DNA of 64,000 nt from Haloarchaeobius litoreus. Its GTDB lineage: Archaea > Halobacteriota > Halobacteria > Halobacteriales > Natrialbaceae. A model generated the notes under the pieces. It was not told where the DNA came from, did no database searches, and saw only the letters and a program-made list of their open reading frames with translations. The stretch lies in the NCBI RefSeq assembly GCF_024495425.1, contig NZ_JANHJR010000002.1, forward strand, positions 62,001 to 126,000, in the 5' to 3' direction. The translations under genes and the position numbers were made by a program. Positions 34,180-42,922 of the stretch are shown here, one piece after another (the stretch's first letter is position 1; the number at the start of each line of letters is the position of its first letter).

Positions 34180-34557
34180 ATGCGACAGCGCTACCTGCTG
34201 ATCCTCCTCGGACTGGTCCTCGCCCTGCTGGCGCTCGGCGCGTTGCCCTCCCTCCTCGCGAGCGGCGACCCGTACTACGTGACCTCGGCCGAGGTCGAGA
34301 CCGACCACGACACCGTCGACGTGACGAACTTCTCGGAGCGACAGTACCCGTACCTGTTCGCGGCGCTCTCCGACGGACGCTCCGGCAGCTACTACGAGGG
34401 TCCCGTCGGCATCAAGGGTGCGTTCACGCACTCGCCGTTCGACGAGTTCGGCGCGCTCCGGACGCGCTCGGCCGACGCGGTCGACGGTGACGTGGCCTAC
34501 GTCCAGCACAACGGCACGGTTTACCGCCTGGAACTCACACGGGAGACCGATGAGTGA
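34180..34557 (+). CDS. Membrane-anchored protein, 125 aa, unknown
   Basis: One N-terminal hydrophobic helix (YLLILLGLVLALLALGALPSLLA) acts as a signal anchor, followed by a ~95-residue domain outside the membrane that is beta-rich in appearance (DPYYVTSAEVETDHDTVDV, AYVQHNGTVYRLEL). Not recognised. Its last codons overlap the Nudix start by eight bases (ATGAGTGA), so translation of the two is coupled. Confidence 0.7.
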   Translation: MRQRYLLILLGLVLALLALGALPSLLASGDPYYVTSAEVETDHDTVDVTNFSERQYPYLFAALSDGRSGSYYEGPVGIKGAFTHSPFDEFGALRTRSADAVDGDVAYVQHNGTVYRLELTRETDE

Positions 34558-35086
34558 TCCCGACGAGTGGACGCTGCAGGAGTCCGTCGCAGAGTACGAG
34601 ACCGGCTGGTACACCGGTGGCTACGACCTCCTGACACAACCCGACGGGAGCGAGAAGCGCTACTACTGGGCCGAACTGCCTGACGCCGTCGTCGTCGTCG
34701 CCGTGGTGGACGACAAGGTGCTGTTCGTCGAGCAGTACCGGCCGGCCATCCGCGAGACGCACCTCGAACTCCCGGCTGGTATCGTCGAGGACGGCGAGTC
34801 GTTCACCACGGCCGGGGCGCGGGAGCTGCGGGAGGAGACCGGGTTCGACCCGGCGGGCGTGTCGCTGCTCCAGGAGTTCTGGTGCTCGACGGGCGTCCTC
34901 CGGCACCGCCGCGGCATCGTCTTCGCGGAGGGGCTGGAGCCTGCCGAGCGCGAGCTCGACAGCAACGAGTTCCTGACGGTGCGTACCGTCCCGGTCGACG
35001 AGGCGCTCGACCGGGCGCGAGCACAGCCGACCAACGACGCGACCGTCGAGGGCGTGCTGCTCGCGAAGGAGGAGGGCCTGCTGTAG
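34550..35086 (+). CDS. Nudix hydrolase, ADP-ribose pyrophosphatase-like
   Basis: A 178-residue Nudix protein with a perfect Nudix box, GIVEDGESFTTAGARELREE ending in TGF, fitting G-x5-E-x7-REUxEExGU. The upstream VLFVEQYRPAIRETHLELPAG is typical of ADP-sugar pyrophosphatases, so the likely reaction is hydrolysis of ADP-ribose to AMP and ribose 5-phosphate. The ATG at 34550 is preferred because the conserved N-terminal region begins there; the frame is open upstream within the previous gene. Confidence 0.9.
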   Translation: MSDPDEWTLQESVAEYETGWYTGGYDLLTQPDGSEKRYYWAELPDAVVVVAVVDDKVLFVEQYRPAIRETHLELPAGIVEDGESFTTAGARELREETGFDPAGVSLLQEFWCSTGVLRHRRGIVFAEGLEPAERELDSNEFLTVRTVPVDEALDRARAQPTNDATVEGVLLAKEEGLL

Positions 35087-35269
35087 GGGCGGCCCGGCGC
35101 TGGTCTGGGGCGAACAGGCGGCGCTGGCCCGCCCGCGCCGGTGCGCCGCACACCCGCCGTGGCCGACGCGGGCCGTCGTCACTGCATCGCCGATTCTGGT
35201 CGCGCCTTCCGACTTGAACCCTCGCCGGGTCCAGCAGGCTTACCTCCGTCCGGGCGTACCTTCGTGACG

Positions 35270-35617
35270 ATGGACGGCGAGATTCGACCAGAGGACGTGA
35301 AGGGACGACTGGACGACGGCGACGACCCGCTCGTCGTAGACATCCGGAGCGAGCTGGCGTTCGAGCGGGGGCACATCCCCGGCTCGACGAACCTGCCATT
35401 CCAGCGACTCCCGAGCGAGGTCGACCGTGTCGCGGGCCACGACCACGTCGTGACGGTGTGCCCGCACGGAAAGTCGAGCGTGCAGGCGGCCCGGCTCATC
35501 GCCTCATACGAGGGGTTCGACGGCACCGTCGAGAGCATGGCCGGCGGGCTCACCGCGTGGGAGTGGGAGCTGGAGCGCGCCGAGGCGGCCGAAGAAGCCG
35601 GTGACGCGCCGTTCTAG
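35270..35617 (+). CDS. Rhodanese-like sulfurtransferase
   Basis: A 115-residue single-domain rhodanese. It has LVVDIRSELAFERGHIPGSTNLP (CH2A region) and the active-site loop VCPHGKSSVQAA with the catalytic Cys that forms a persulfide. A closing MAGGLTAWEWEL matches the CH2B region. It could donate sulfane sulfur, for instance to molybdopterin, thiouridine or Fe-S pathways; none of these is encoded next to it. The 183-bp gap before it holds no clear gene. Confidence 0.88.
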   Translation: MDGEIRPEDVKGRLDDGDDPLVVDIRSELAFERGHIPGSTNLPFQRLPSEVDRVAGHDHVVTVCPHGKSSVQAARLIASYEGFDGTVESMAGGLTAWEWELERAEAAEEAGDAPF

Positions 35618-35667
35618 AGCAGTCGCTCGACGTGGGAGGCCGAGAGAAAGCGAAACCGTTGCCGTGG

Positions 35668-35961
35668 TCAGGCGACGTTGAATCCGCGCTCGCGGAGGAA
35701 GTCCTCGATGCGGCCCGAGTGGTTCCCCTGGAGTTCGATGTGGTTGTCCTCGACGGTACCTCCACAGGCGAACTTCGATTTGAGGTCCGACGAGAGGCTG
35801 TCGAGGTCGACGTCCTTCGCGTCGAACCCTTCGATCACCGTTACTTCCTTACCGTATCTTCGCTCGTCAATGCGGATGGTTATCTCAGTGTCGCCCTTGG
35901 CAACGTCTTCGCAGACGCAGAGTTCCTCGGGCAGTCCGCACGTCGAGCAGACTTCCGACAT
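35668..35961 (-). CDS. sui1: Translation initiation factor SUI1/aIF1
   Basis: A 97-residue aIF1 of the usual haloarchaeal length. An N-terminal Cys cluster ([13 protein letters not shown]) precedes the SUI1 fold, whose conserved segments are [23 protein letters not shown] and [15 protein letters not shown]. It promotes start-codon selection on the 30S subunit. The ATG at 35961 fits both the conserved N-terminus and a TATA-like TTTAATA just upstream at ~35990; a methionine nine codons earlier lies in that box. Confidence 0.93.
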   Translation of the reverse strand: MSEVCSTCGLPEELCVCEDVAKGDTEITIRIDERRYGKEVTVIEGFDAKDVDLDSLSSDLKSKFACGGTVEDNHIELQGNHSGRIEDFLRERGFNVA

Positions 35962-35984
35962 TACAGGTTGGACGTACGAATTCG

Positions 35985-35997
35985 CCATATTAAACAC
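35985..35997 (-). promoter_or_regulatory. TATA-like box of SUI1
   Basis: The minus strand reads GTGTTTAATATG here, about 27-30 bp before the ATG at 35961. It overlaps an alternative upstream ATG, which therefore cannot be transcribed from this promoter. Confidence 0.55.
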
Positions 35998-36054
35998 TAT
36001 CGGGTGGGCGCGCAACAAATCGGGCGTCGCGACGGTGGGGGTGCCCCGGCCCGG

Positions 36055-38334
36055 TCACCCGGCGAAGCGACGGAGGATGGGCGTGTTCGAACGGACCATC
36101 GCGTCGACGAGCTCGATGGCCTCGTCGGCCTCCTCCCGGCTCACACCGGGGCCGTACACCGCTTTCTCGTGGAGTTCGACCACGCGATCGGCGCGTCTGT
36201 CGACGCCGGAGACGGACAGTCGCTGGACGTACTGCGACGGCGACTCACTCGGCTGCCGCGGGCTGTAGCGCCGTTGGAGCATCAGCTCGAGTCGCTCCAC
36301 GGCGCGCTCGACGTCGGTGTCGGGCTCGCGTCTGGTCCCCTGCCAGCGCAGCTTCGCGGCGCGGTGGACCGCCCGGGTCGCGCCGGCGCGGTGCGCGCCG
36401 GCGGCGAGGCCGACCATCGCGACGAGGGCGAAGGCGGCGTAGCGCTGCTGCTCGGGGGTGAAGCCGTCCGGGCCGTCACCTCCATCGGTGTCACCGACGG
36501 TCGCTCCCGGCGTCGCGCCCGTGCCGTTGACGCCGCCACCGAGGTTGTCGGAGCCGACACCGGGGAGGTCCGGGTCGCGGAACGTCCGGTTCGGGTCGGT
36601 GCCGTTGTCGGTCAGTCGGTTGGTCGGGATCGCGGTCGTCGTCGTCAGCGGCGCGTCCTCGCTCCCGCCGACGTCGACCTGCGAATCGCCGCCCTGTCTG
36701 GCGTCCTCGATGCGTTCGACCTCGGCGTCACTCCGCGGGCCACCGGGGGTGGGGTCGAACCTGACCCACCCCACGTCCGGGAAGTACGCCTCGACCCACG
36801 CGTGGGAGTCGAGGCCGCGGACGACCCACTGGTTCTCGTCGACCTGCTGGCCGGACGTGTAGCCGACGACGTACCGGGCCGGGATGTCCTGTGCGCGGAG
36901 CATCATCGTCATCGTCGTCGCGTAGTAGACGCAGTAGCCCTGCTCCATCTCGAAGAGGAACGACTCGGCGACGTTGCCGCTCGGCCGGTCCACCTCGAGC
37001 GAGTACTCGCGGTTCTCCTCCAGCCAGTTCTCGATGGCGACGGCCGTCTCGTAGGGGTTCTCGGCACCGGCCTCGTCGACGATCTCCTGGGTTCGTGACT
37101 CGAACTGGTTCGAGAAGTCGGGCTGTTTGTCGTCGGCGAGGTACACCTGCCGTACCGCGGGCGGGTAGTCGGTGCCGGCGTTCCGGAGCGTCTGCTCCTC
37201 GGCCTCGGGCACCTCGCTGATGACGCGGTAGGTGTCGTTCGGCTGGAACGTGACCGTGGACTGGAAGCTGCCGTGGCTGGTCACCTGGGTGTACTCGCGG
37301 ACCTGCCCCTCGACGCGGACGGGCTGGTTCGCCGCGGGCATCACGTTCGTCCGCGCGTGCATCCGGACGAGCTGCGAGACGGTCTCCGTCTCGCCGGGTG
37401 GTGACTCGAGCTGGCCGCTGTACGCCTGTGCCTGTCCTGTCCGGAGCCACGAGCCGCCGGTGAAGCGGTCGTAGACGCCGACGCGCCAGTACTCGGGGTC
37501 GTCCGCGGTCACGGTGAACCGGACCTCCGGGGAGAGCTCGATGGTGCCCTGGATGGTCGTCTCGCCGGGCGAGCTCGTCAGGCTCCCCTCGACGGTCGTC
37601 GGTCCGCCGTCGACCAGCCGGAGCGCCGTCCCCGTGAACGGGAGCTGGATGGCCGACCCGATGAGCATGAGCGTGAAGAGGACGACGAGCACGTCGGCCT
37701 GGAGCACCGAGCCGCCGTGGCGTTCGAGTTCGCCGAAGCCGATCATGGCGATGCCGCCGAGGGTCGCGCCGAACAGCATCCCGCGCTGGAGCCAGCCGCC
37801 GCTGAACGCCGTCGCGGCGTCGCCGGTCAGCACCAGCACGAGGAACGCCAGCCCCCCGACGACGGCCGAGAGGACGTAGCGTCGCCGGAACGCGAGATAC
37901 CACGAGAAGAAGGCGGGTGCGGGTGCGAACCCGAGCACCCAGAGCTGTGCCTCCCGCAGGCGGAGGATGGTCAGGCCGGTCAGCAGCGAGATGGAGTCGG
38001 CGATGATCTTGTCCCACGCCTGGACGAGCAGCTCCAGGCCGTTCGGCGTCGAGAGGATGTACGAACCGTAGGAGACGACGAGCAGCCCCACGGTGAGCAG
38101 TGCCGCGACTCGTTCGCTGATGAGCCGAGAGAGCACCGCCGCGAGCGCGATGGAGCCGGTGACGAGCAACAGCAGCGGTATCGAACCGCCGAGCGTGATG
38201 GTGAGGTCGTACAGCACCGCGACCCAGGTCGCGGTCATCACGGCGAGGCCGCCGAGCGCACAGAGTCGGAACCAGTCGACGCCGTCGTCGACCTCGTTCT
38301 CGTTCCGGGCGCGGTAGGCGGTCGGTGTGCTCAT
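36055..38334 (-). CDS. Transglutaminase-domain membrane protein (TgpA-like)
   Basis: A 759-residue protein: about seven N-terminal helices, a ~300-residue extracytoplasmic part with a transglutaminase-like core, a Thr/Gly/Asn-rich stalk, one more helix (FALVAMVGLAAGAHRAG) and a cytoplasmic C-terminus (DUF4129-like). The catalytic triad positions are C468 (QGYCVYYATTM), H511 (DSHAWVEAYFP) and D527 (VRFDPTPGG). It is the last gene of a MoxR-DUF58-transglutaminase operon, overlapping the DUF58 stop by four bases. In bacteria this set is linked to envelope function; substrate here is unknown. Confidence 0.9.
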   Translation of the reverse strand: MSTPTAYRARNENEVDDGVDWFRLCALGGLAVMTATWVAVLYDLTITLGGSIPLLLLVTGSIALAAVLSRLISERVAALLTVGLLVVSYGSYILSTPNGLELLVQAWDKIIADSISLLTGLTILRLREAQLWVLGFAPAPAFFSWYLAFRRRYVLSAVVGGLAFLVLVLTGDAATAFSGGWLQRGMLFGATLGGIAMIGFGELERHGGSVLQADVLVVLFTLMLIGSAIQLPFTGTALRLVDGGPTTVEGSLTSSPGETTIQGTIELSPEVRFTVTADDPEYWRVGVYDRFTGGSWLRTGQAQAYSGQLESPPGETETVSQLVRMHARTNVMPAANQPVRVEGQVREYTQVTSHGSFQSTVTFQPNDTYRVISEVPEAEEQTLRNAGTDYPPAVRQVYLADDKQPDFSNQFESRTQEIVDEAGAENPYETAVAIENWLEENREYSLEVDRPSGNVAESFLFEMEQGYCVYYATTMTMMLRAQDIPARYVVGYTSGQQVDENQWVVRGLDSHAWVEAYFPDVGWVRFDPTPGGPRSDAEVERIEDARQGGDSQVDVGGSEDAPLTTTTAIPTNRLTDNGTDPNRTFRDPDLPGVGSDNLGGGVNGTGATPGATVGDTDGGDGPDGFTPEQQRYAAFALVAMVGLAAGAHRAGATRAVHRAAKLRWQGTRREPDTDVERAVERLELMLQRRYSPRQPSESPSQYVQRLSVSGVDRRADRVVELHEKAVYGPGVSREEADEAIELVDAMVRSNTPILRRFAG

Positions 38335-39338
38335 GCCGTCACCTCGCGGCTGGAGGGGACGTCGTCGCTGACGAACTGCTCGAACGGCACCTCGTTGTCC
38401 TGCATCCGGACGCTGACCGCGGTGCCTTCGCTCGCAGTGATGCGGATGTCTGCCTCCTCGCGGTAGTGCTCGGGCACCTGTCCGGGGCCGACGGTCGCGA
38501 GCAGGCTGAGCAGGCGTTCGCGCTGGTCCGCACCGGCGGCGACCTCGAGCTCGCCGTTCGGGGTCGCGATGCCGACGGCGATACCGTTGTCGAGCAGGTA
38601 CAGCGCGATGCTCGCGGCCGCCTCGGCCATGTCGTCGTCCCAGCCGTCGGCGGCCTCGGCGGCGATACGCACGTCACCGAGGTCGGTCTCGGCGAGGAAC
38701 TCCTTGACGACGAGGTCGTCGGTGGGGCGCTTCGCGCTCGACTTCCAGTGCACGTCGCGCAGCGAGTCGCCGCGGTCGTACTCGCGGAGGCGGTCGAACT
38801 CCTCGCGGTTGTGGTCGAAGCCGCCTTCGGGGAGGAGGTTCAGGTCGTGTCTGGTCGACCCGGTGAGGGTGTACACGCGGGGGTAGACGAGGACGGAGTC
38901 GTACATGCTGTAGCTGTAGGTTCGTTCGGCGAGCGCGAGCACGTCGGTCACCGTGACGGTGAGCGGCCCGAGCTCGTGCTCGCCGCGGGCGAGGTACTCG
39001 ACGTCGTACTCGAGGACGGTCTCGCCGACGGTCGTATCGAAGACGTTCCCCGTGGCTCCGAGGGCCGCCGGGGTCTCGTCGACGACCCGTGCCGCGACCG
39101 GTGAGGCGACGTCGAAGCGGAGCCGCACGGGTCTGCTCTCGCCGATGTGGCCGGCGTCGGGGACGACGCGCTCGACCTCGGGGCGGCCGGTGAGTACGAT
39201 CTGGATGACGGCACCGAGGCAGGCGACGACGACCGGGATGACGATGGCACCGAGCTGACGCGACCCGAACTGGACGGCCATCGCTACCGTGACGACGAGG
39301 AGGACGACAGCGCCGATGCCGCGTCTGGTGAGTCTCAT
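38331..39338 (-). CDS. DUF58 protein
   Basis: A 335-residue protein with two N-terminal helices followed by a beta-sandwich segment and the conserved DUF58 motif EYDRGDSLRDVHWKSSAK, then a vWA-like C-terminal region. DUF58 proteins accompany MoxR AAA+ ATPases and are thought to be their substrates or metal-binding vWA partners. Overlaps moxR by four bases upstream and the transglutaminase gene by four bases downstream, an arrangement that implies tight co-translation. Confidence 0.9.
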   Translation of the reverse strand: MRLTRRGIGAVVLLVVTVAMAVQFGSRQLGAIVIPVVVACLGAVIQIVLTGRPEVERVVPDAGHIGESRPVRLRFDVASPVAARVVDETPAALGATGNVFDTTVGETVLEYDVEYLARGEHELGPLTVTVTDVLALAERTYSYSMYDSVLVYPRVYTLTGSTRHDLNLLPEGGFDHNREEFDRLREYDRGDSLRDVHWKSSAKRPTDDLVVKEFLAETDLGDVRIAAEAADGWDDDMAEAAASIALYLLDNGIAVGIATPNGELEVAAGADQRERLLSLLATVGPGQVPEHYREEADIRITASEGTAVSVRMQDNEVPFEQFVSDDVPSSREVTA

Positions 39339-40327
39339 TCGACGGGGACGGTCTCGATGGCCTCCTCGACGACCTGGATGCCCTGGTCGCGGGGGCCGCT
39401 CGCGGCGAGTCTGATGCGGTGGCTCAGCACGCGCGGTGCCTCGGCCTGGATGTCGTCGGGGATGACGTAGCCGCGGCCGCGCAGGACCGCCCGCGCCTGC
39501 GCCGCACGGAGGAGTGCGATGGTGCCACGTGGGGAGACGCCGAGCTTCGCGTGCTCACGCGTGAACTCGGAGATGCGGGTCGCGTAGTTCCGAACCGGCT
39601 CCTTCACCGTCACCTCGGCGACGGTCCGACGGGCGCGCCGGACGGTCTCGACGTCGGTGACGGGGCCGAGCGAGTCGATGGGGTGGTCGCCGACGACGCG
39701 AGCGAGCATCTCGGACTCCTCGGCCTGCGAGGGGTAGCCGAGGTTGAGTTTCTTCATGAAGCGGTCGACCTCGGCGAGCGGGAGCTCGTAGGTACGGTTC
39801 GGCTCGACCGCGTTCTGGGTCGCGATGACGGTGAACGGCTGCGGGAGCTTCCGGGTCGTCCCGTCGACGGTGACCTGCTCCTCCTCCATCGCCTCGAGGA
39901 GCGCCGACTGGGTCTTCGGCGGCGCCCGGTTTATCTCGTCGCCGAGGACGATGTTCGCGAACACCGGGCCCCTCTGGAACTCGAACTCGCGGGTCTTCTG
40001 GTTGAACACGTTGACCCCGGTGATGTCCGAGGGGAGCAGGTCCGGCGTGAACTGGACACGCTTGAACGAACAGTCGATGGACGCCGCGATGGCGCGGGCG
40101 AGCATCGTCTTCCCGACGCCGGGGACGTCCTCGAGGAGGATGTGGCCACGGGCGAGGATCGCGGTGAAGACGTGCTCGATCTCGTCCGGGTGGCCGACGA
40201 TGACGTCCTCGACGTTGGCGAGGACGTCGCGACTGACCTGTGCGGCCTCGTCCACGGGCAGTGCGTCCGTGGTGGTTTCTCGTCGACTCGGCTGGTGTGA
40301 AGCGTCTGGAGTGTTGGCGTCCGTCAT
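39335..40327 (-). CDS. MoxR-family AAA+ ATPase
   Basis: A 330-residue cytoplasmic AAA+ chaperone-like ATPase. Walker A is EDVPGVGKTMLA near residue 70, Walker B is VLGDEINRAPPKTQ, sensor 1 is VIATQN and the arginine-finger region follows in LPLAEVDRFMKK. MoxR proteins are thought to mature or insert metal ions into partner vWA-domain proteins; the next gene, DUF58, is the likely partner. First gene of the operon, start ATG at 40327, with an AT-rich patch ~65 bp upstream as a possible promoter. Confidence 0.93.
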   Translation of the reverse strand: MTDANTPDASHQPSRRETTTDALPVDEAAQVSRDVLANVEDVIVGHPDEIEHVFTAILARGHILLEDVPGVGKTMLARAIAASIDCSFKRVQFTPDLLPSDITGVNVFNQKTREFEFQRGPVFANIVLGDEINRAPPKTQSALLEAMEEEQVTVDGTTRKLPQPFTVIATQNAVEPNRTYELPLAEVDRFMKKLNLGYPSQAEESEMLARVVGDHPIDSLGPVTDVETVRRARRTVAEVTVKEPVRNYATRISEFTREHAKLGVSPRGTIALLRAAQARAVLRGRGYVIPDDIQAEAPRVLSHRIRLAASGPRDQGIQVVEEAIETVPVE

Positions 40328-40529
40328 GGTGGTGCTTCCGACCGCTCGTATCCGTCTGGAGGGCTACTACCTCGGTCTGGGTGAGGTAACGGGATAGTTT
40401 TTGTGTTGCCCATAGTCGCGATTTTAGTGATTCGGCCTCCGACGACCTCGTCCGGTCTGTATGTGGTTGTGTAGCATTCCCGGACTTGTAACGTTGCCGT
40501 GCTACTGTCTGGCAAAGGTTACTGGCGGG

Positions 40530-40793
40530 CTACCACTCCTTGCAGTCGGCACAGAGCAGGCGGCCATCGTCGGTCCACGCACGCTGGATCCGGGTGCCAC
40601 AGCCTGCACACGGCCGTGGTTCCGCGCTCCAGCGCGATGTCGGCCGGACCGGGTCGGGAGCGTCCCGATCGTCGACGGTCCCGGACCCGGCTGTCGCCTC
40701 GCCGCCGCCGGTCTCCGAATCCGTGGTGCCGTCCGCTTGCTCCTCGTCGTCCCCGCCGACCCCGAACTCCGTCAGCGAGGCGTCTCGTGTCAT
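40530..40793 (-). CDS. Small zinc-ribbon protein, 87 aa, DUF7573-like
   Basis: An acidic N-terminal ~60 residues, then a C-terminal zinc ribbon with CAGCGTRI and LLCADCKEW as the two knuckles. The ending CKEW and the short MTRDASLTEF start are features I associate with a haloarchaeal family named DUF7573; I cannot verify the number. Role unknown; nucleic-acid binding is conceivable but unsupported. Start: ATG at 40793, beginning the conserved MTxDASL segment. Confidence 0.65.
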   Translation of the reverse strand: MTRDASLTEFGVGGDDEEQADGTTDSETGGGEATAGSGTVDDRDAPDPVRPTSRWSAEPRPCAGCGTRIQRAWTDDGRLLCADCKEW

Positions 40794-40865
40794 GGCCGCT
40801 CGTACGGGCGGGACACCCTTGAGAGCAACGGACAGAACCAAGTAGTCCCGCTCGAACCCTCGCGT

Positions 40866-41099
40866 ATGTTCAGCATCGAGACGGTCGCACTCCAGGTCGA
40901 CCCGGTCGCGAACGTCGAGCAGCTCATCGAAGGCTTCGGGCAGGTCGCCGCCAACGGCGACCCGCTCTCCATCGCGCTGTTGGTCGTCGGTGCCGTGCTG
41001 ACCGGCCTCGCAGTCGGTGCCTTCGGCGTGCTGGCCGCCGGTGGGCTCCTCAGCGGTCTCGCCCGCTCGCTCTCCCGAGAGCCTCCGCGAGGAGCGTAG
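40866..41099 (+). CDS. Small membrane protein, 77 aa
   Basis: Not recognised. A polar N-terminus (MFSIETVALQVDPVANVEQL), two hydrophobic helices (SIALLVVGAVLTGLAVGAFGVLAAGGLL) and a basic tail. The ATG at 40866 is ten residues before a helical region; the open frame continues upstream but would overlap the DUF7573-like gene. The last 50 bp are antisense to the end of mer, so the two genes overlap tail to tail. Confidence 0.6.
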   Translation: MFSIETVALQVDPVANVEQLIEGFGQVAANGDPLSIALLVVGAVLTGLAVGAFGVLAAGGLLSGLARSLSREPPRGA

Positions 41100-42039
41100 G
41101 CGCGGCCGTCCGGTCGGGCCCCAGGGGGCTCCCGGCCACGAAGCTATCCACACAGGTCGACACTTCCTCCATCCGCTCGCCGACCTGCTCCGGCGTCCCC
41201 GCGATACAGAACGCATCGAGCATCCGCTCCGTCACCGCGTCGAACGCCGCGGTGAACGCGCCCTCGGAGAGCTGTTCACCGACCGTCGCTGCGGCCCCGT
41301 GGTCCACATCGTGTCTGTCCAGCACCGGCTCCGCGGCACCGGCCACGATGAAGGCAACGGGTGGCCGTGCAGCCGCCCGCGCCGCGGCCTCGTCCTCGGC
41401 GACGCTGACGCTCGCGAACGCCGCGAAGTCGAACTCGCCACGGGAGTCCGGCCGCTCGTCGAGCCCCTCGGCAACCCGTTCGGCCGCCCACTCGAAGTCC
41501 CGCGGATGCGACGCGTTCAGCAACACGCCGTCGGCGTGTTTCGCGGCCATCCGAATCATGTGCGGCCCCTGCGCACCGACGTACACCGGCACCTCACCCA
41601 CGTCGAAGTTCAGCTCGGCGCTCCGGGCGGTGAACGTGCCGTCGTGGTCGACCTGCTCGCCGGCCCAGAGCCGCTTGGCCACCTTGAACGTCTCCAGCAC
41701 GCGCCGGAGCGGCCGGTCGTGCTCGTACCCGAGGTTCGTCAGCGCCGAGCGGTCACCCGCGCCGATGCCGAACACCGCCCGCCCGCCGGTCGTCTCGTCG
41801 AGCGTTCCCACCCTCGCCGCCAGCGACACGGGGTGCGTCTCGTAGGGGTTCACCACGCCCGGCCCCACGTCGAGGTCGGTCGCCCGACCGATGCGGTCGG
41901 CGACGACGAACGGGTCCCGGTTGAAGTGATGCGAGGAGACGAAGGCGGTGTCGAAGCCCGCCTTCTCGGCGGCCTCGGCCGTCTCGACGATCTCCTCGGT
42001 GGGGTGCTCCGGCGTGAGCTCGATACCGAGTCTACGCAT
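41050..42039 (-). CDS. mer: F420-dependent methylenetetrahydromethanopterin reductase-like (Mer)
   Basis: A 329-residue TIM-barrel protein of the luciferase-like/F420 family. Segments such as VSSHHFNRDPFVVADRIG, GPGVVNPYETHPVSLAARVG and GIGAGDRSALTNLGYEHDRPL and PVYVGAQGPHMIRMAAKHAD match the Mer subgroup in haloarchaea, which are not methanogens but are thought to use it in C1 (folate-type) metabolism. It directly follows cofE and overlaps it by eight bases, linking it to coenzyme F420. The ATG at 42039 sits at the first barrel strand (MRRLGIEL). Confidence 0.88.
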   Translation of the reverse strand: MRRLGIELTPEHPTEEIVETAEAAEKAGFDTAFVSSHHFNRDPFVVADRIGRATDLDVGPGVVNPYETHPVSLAARVGTLDETTGGRAVFGIGAGDRSALTNLGYEHDRPLRRVLETFKVAKRLWAGEQVDHDGTFTARSAELNFDVGEVPVYVGAQGPHMIRMAAKHADGVLLNASHPRDFEWAAERVAEGLDERPDSRGEFDFAAFASVSVAEDEAAARAAARPPVAFIVAGAAEPVLDRHDVDHGAAATVGEQLSEGAFTAAFDAVTERMLDAFCIAGTPEQVGERMEEVSTCVDSFVAGSPLGPDRTAAPTLLAEALGRASGRDR

Positions 42040-42793
42040 CGTCGAACTCCCACCCCCGCAACGCCTGTCTGACGAAGTCGCTGTCCACGTCCCGGAACAC
42101 CGAGTCGTGACCGTCGTGGTCGCCGAAGGCCCAGTCCCGCACGACGACGATGGGCTTCCCGCCGTCGCCCTCGCCGGCGACGAGGTTCGCCGCACCGGCG
42201 AGCTCGTCGACGACGCACTGGACGGTGACACCGAGCTCCCGCCCGTCGCGGTCGTGCTCGCCGCGCCAGTCACGGTTCCCCGGCATCCCGTCCCAGCCGA
42301 CCGCGACGGCGGCCTGCCCGTGGCGGAACGGCCGCCCGGACGTGTCGGTCACCACGACCGGGTTCCCGTGGGGCAGTCCCTCCCGGATGCGGGCCGCGCT
42401 CTCGCTCGGCCGCTCCGGCAGCAACAGCAGGTCGTGCCCCGGCACGTTCGACCGGTCGATGCCCGCGTTGACGCCGACGTGACCGAACTTCGTCTCCGTG
42501 AGCAGGAACGGGGCCTCCATCAGCAGCTCCGTCGACTCCTCCAGGACGGCCTGTGCGAACCGTGGGTCCTTCTCGTCGCCGGTGATGGACTCCAGCCGGC
42601 CCGCAATCTCGCGAGCCCGTGGGCCGTCGGGGAACTCAGCGAGGTCGGCGAACCGGCCCTCGGCCTTCGAGACGACCGTCGAGGCGACAACCACCACGTC
42701 GTCCGGACGCAGGTCGATCCGGTCCGTGATCACGGCCGCGAGGTCGTCGCCCTCGCGTATCTCCGGCACGTCCGGAACCGCCAGTAGCTCCAT
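42032..42793 (-). CDS. cofE: Coenzyme F420:L-glutamate ligase
   Basis: A 253-residue CofE: GTP-dependent addition of one or more L-glutamates to F420-0. Marks: DDVVVVASTVVSKAEGR, ETKFGHVGVNAGIDRSNV, and the metal-binding VVVTDTSGRPFRHGQAAVAVG. Normal length. The ATG at 42793 fits; the frame is open 18 codons upstream. It shares eight bases with the start of mer, so the F420 maturation enzyme and an F420-using enzyme are made together. The FMN-reductase domain of the bacterial FbiB fusion is absent. Confidence 0.93.
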   Translation of the reverse strand: MELLAVPDVPEIREGDDLAAVITDRIDLRPDDVVVVASTVVSKAEGRFADLAEFPDGPRAREIAGRLESITGDEKDPRFAQAVLEESTELLMEAPFLLTETKFGHVGVNAGIDRSNVPGHDLLLLPERPSESAARIREGLPHGNPVVVTDTSGRPFRHGQAAVAVGWDGMPGNRDWRGEHDRDGRELGVTVQCVVDELAGAANLVAGEGDGGKPIVVVRDWAFGDHDGHDSVFRDVDSDFVRQALRGWEFDDA

Positions 42794-42922
42794 ACCAGTC
42801 CGTTCCGGAGGCCCGGACAAAAGCGCCTCGGTGGTGGAAACTTCCACCCGTGTCGGCCGTCACCACCTCCCGAATCGAACGCGATGACAACACTCACAGC
42901 GTTGGCTTTCGTTCATCGACTC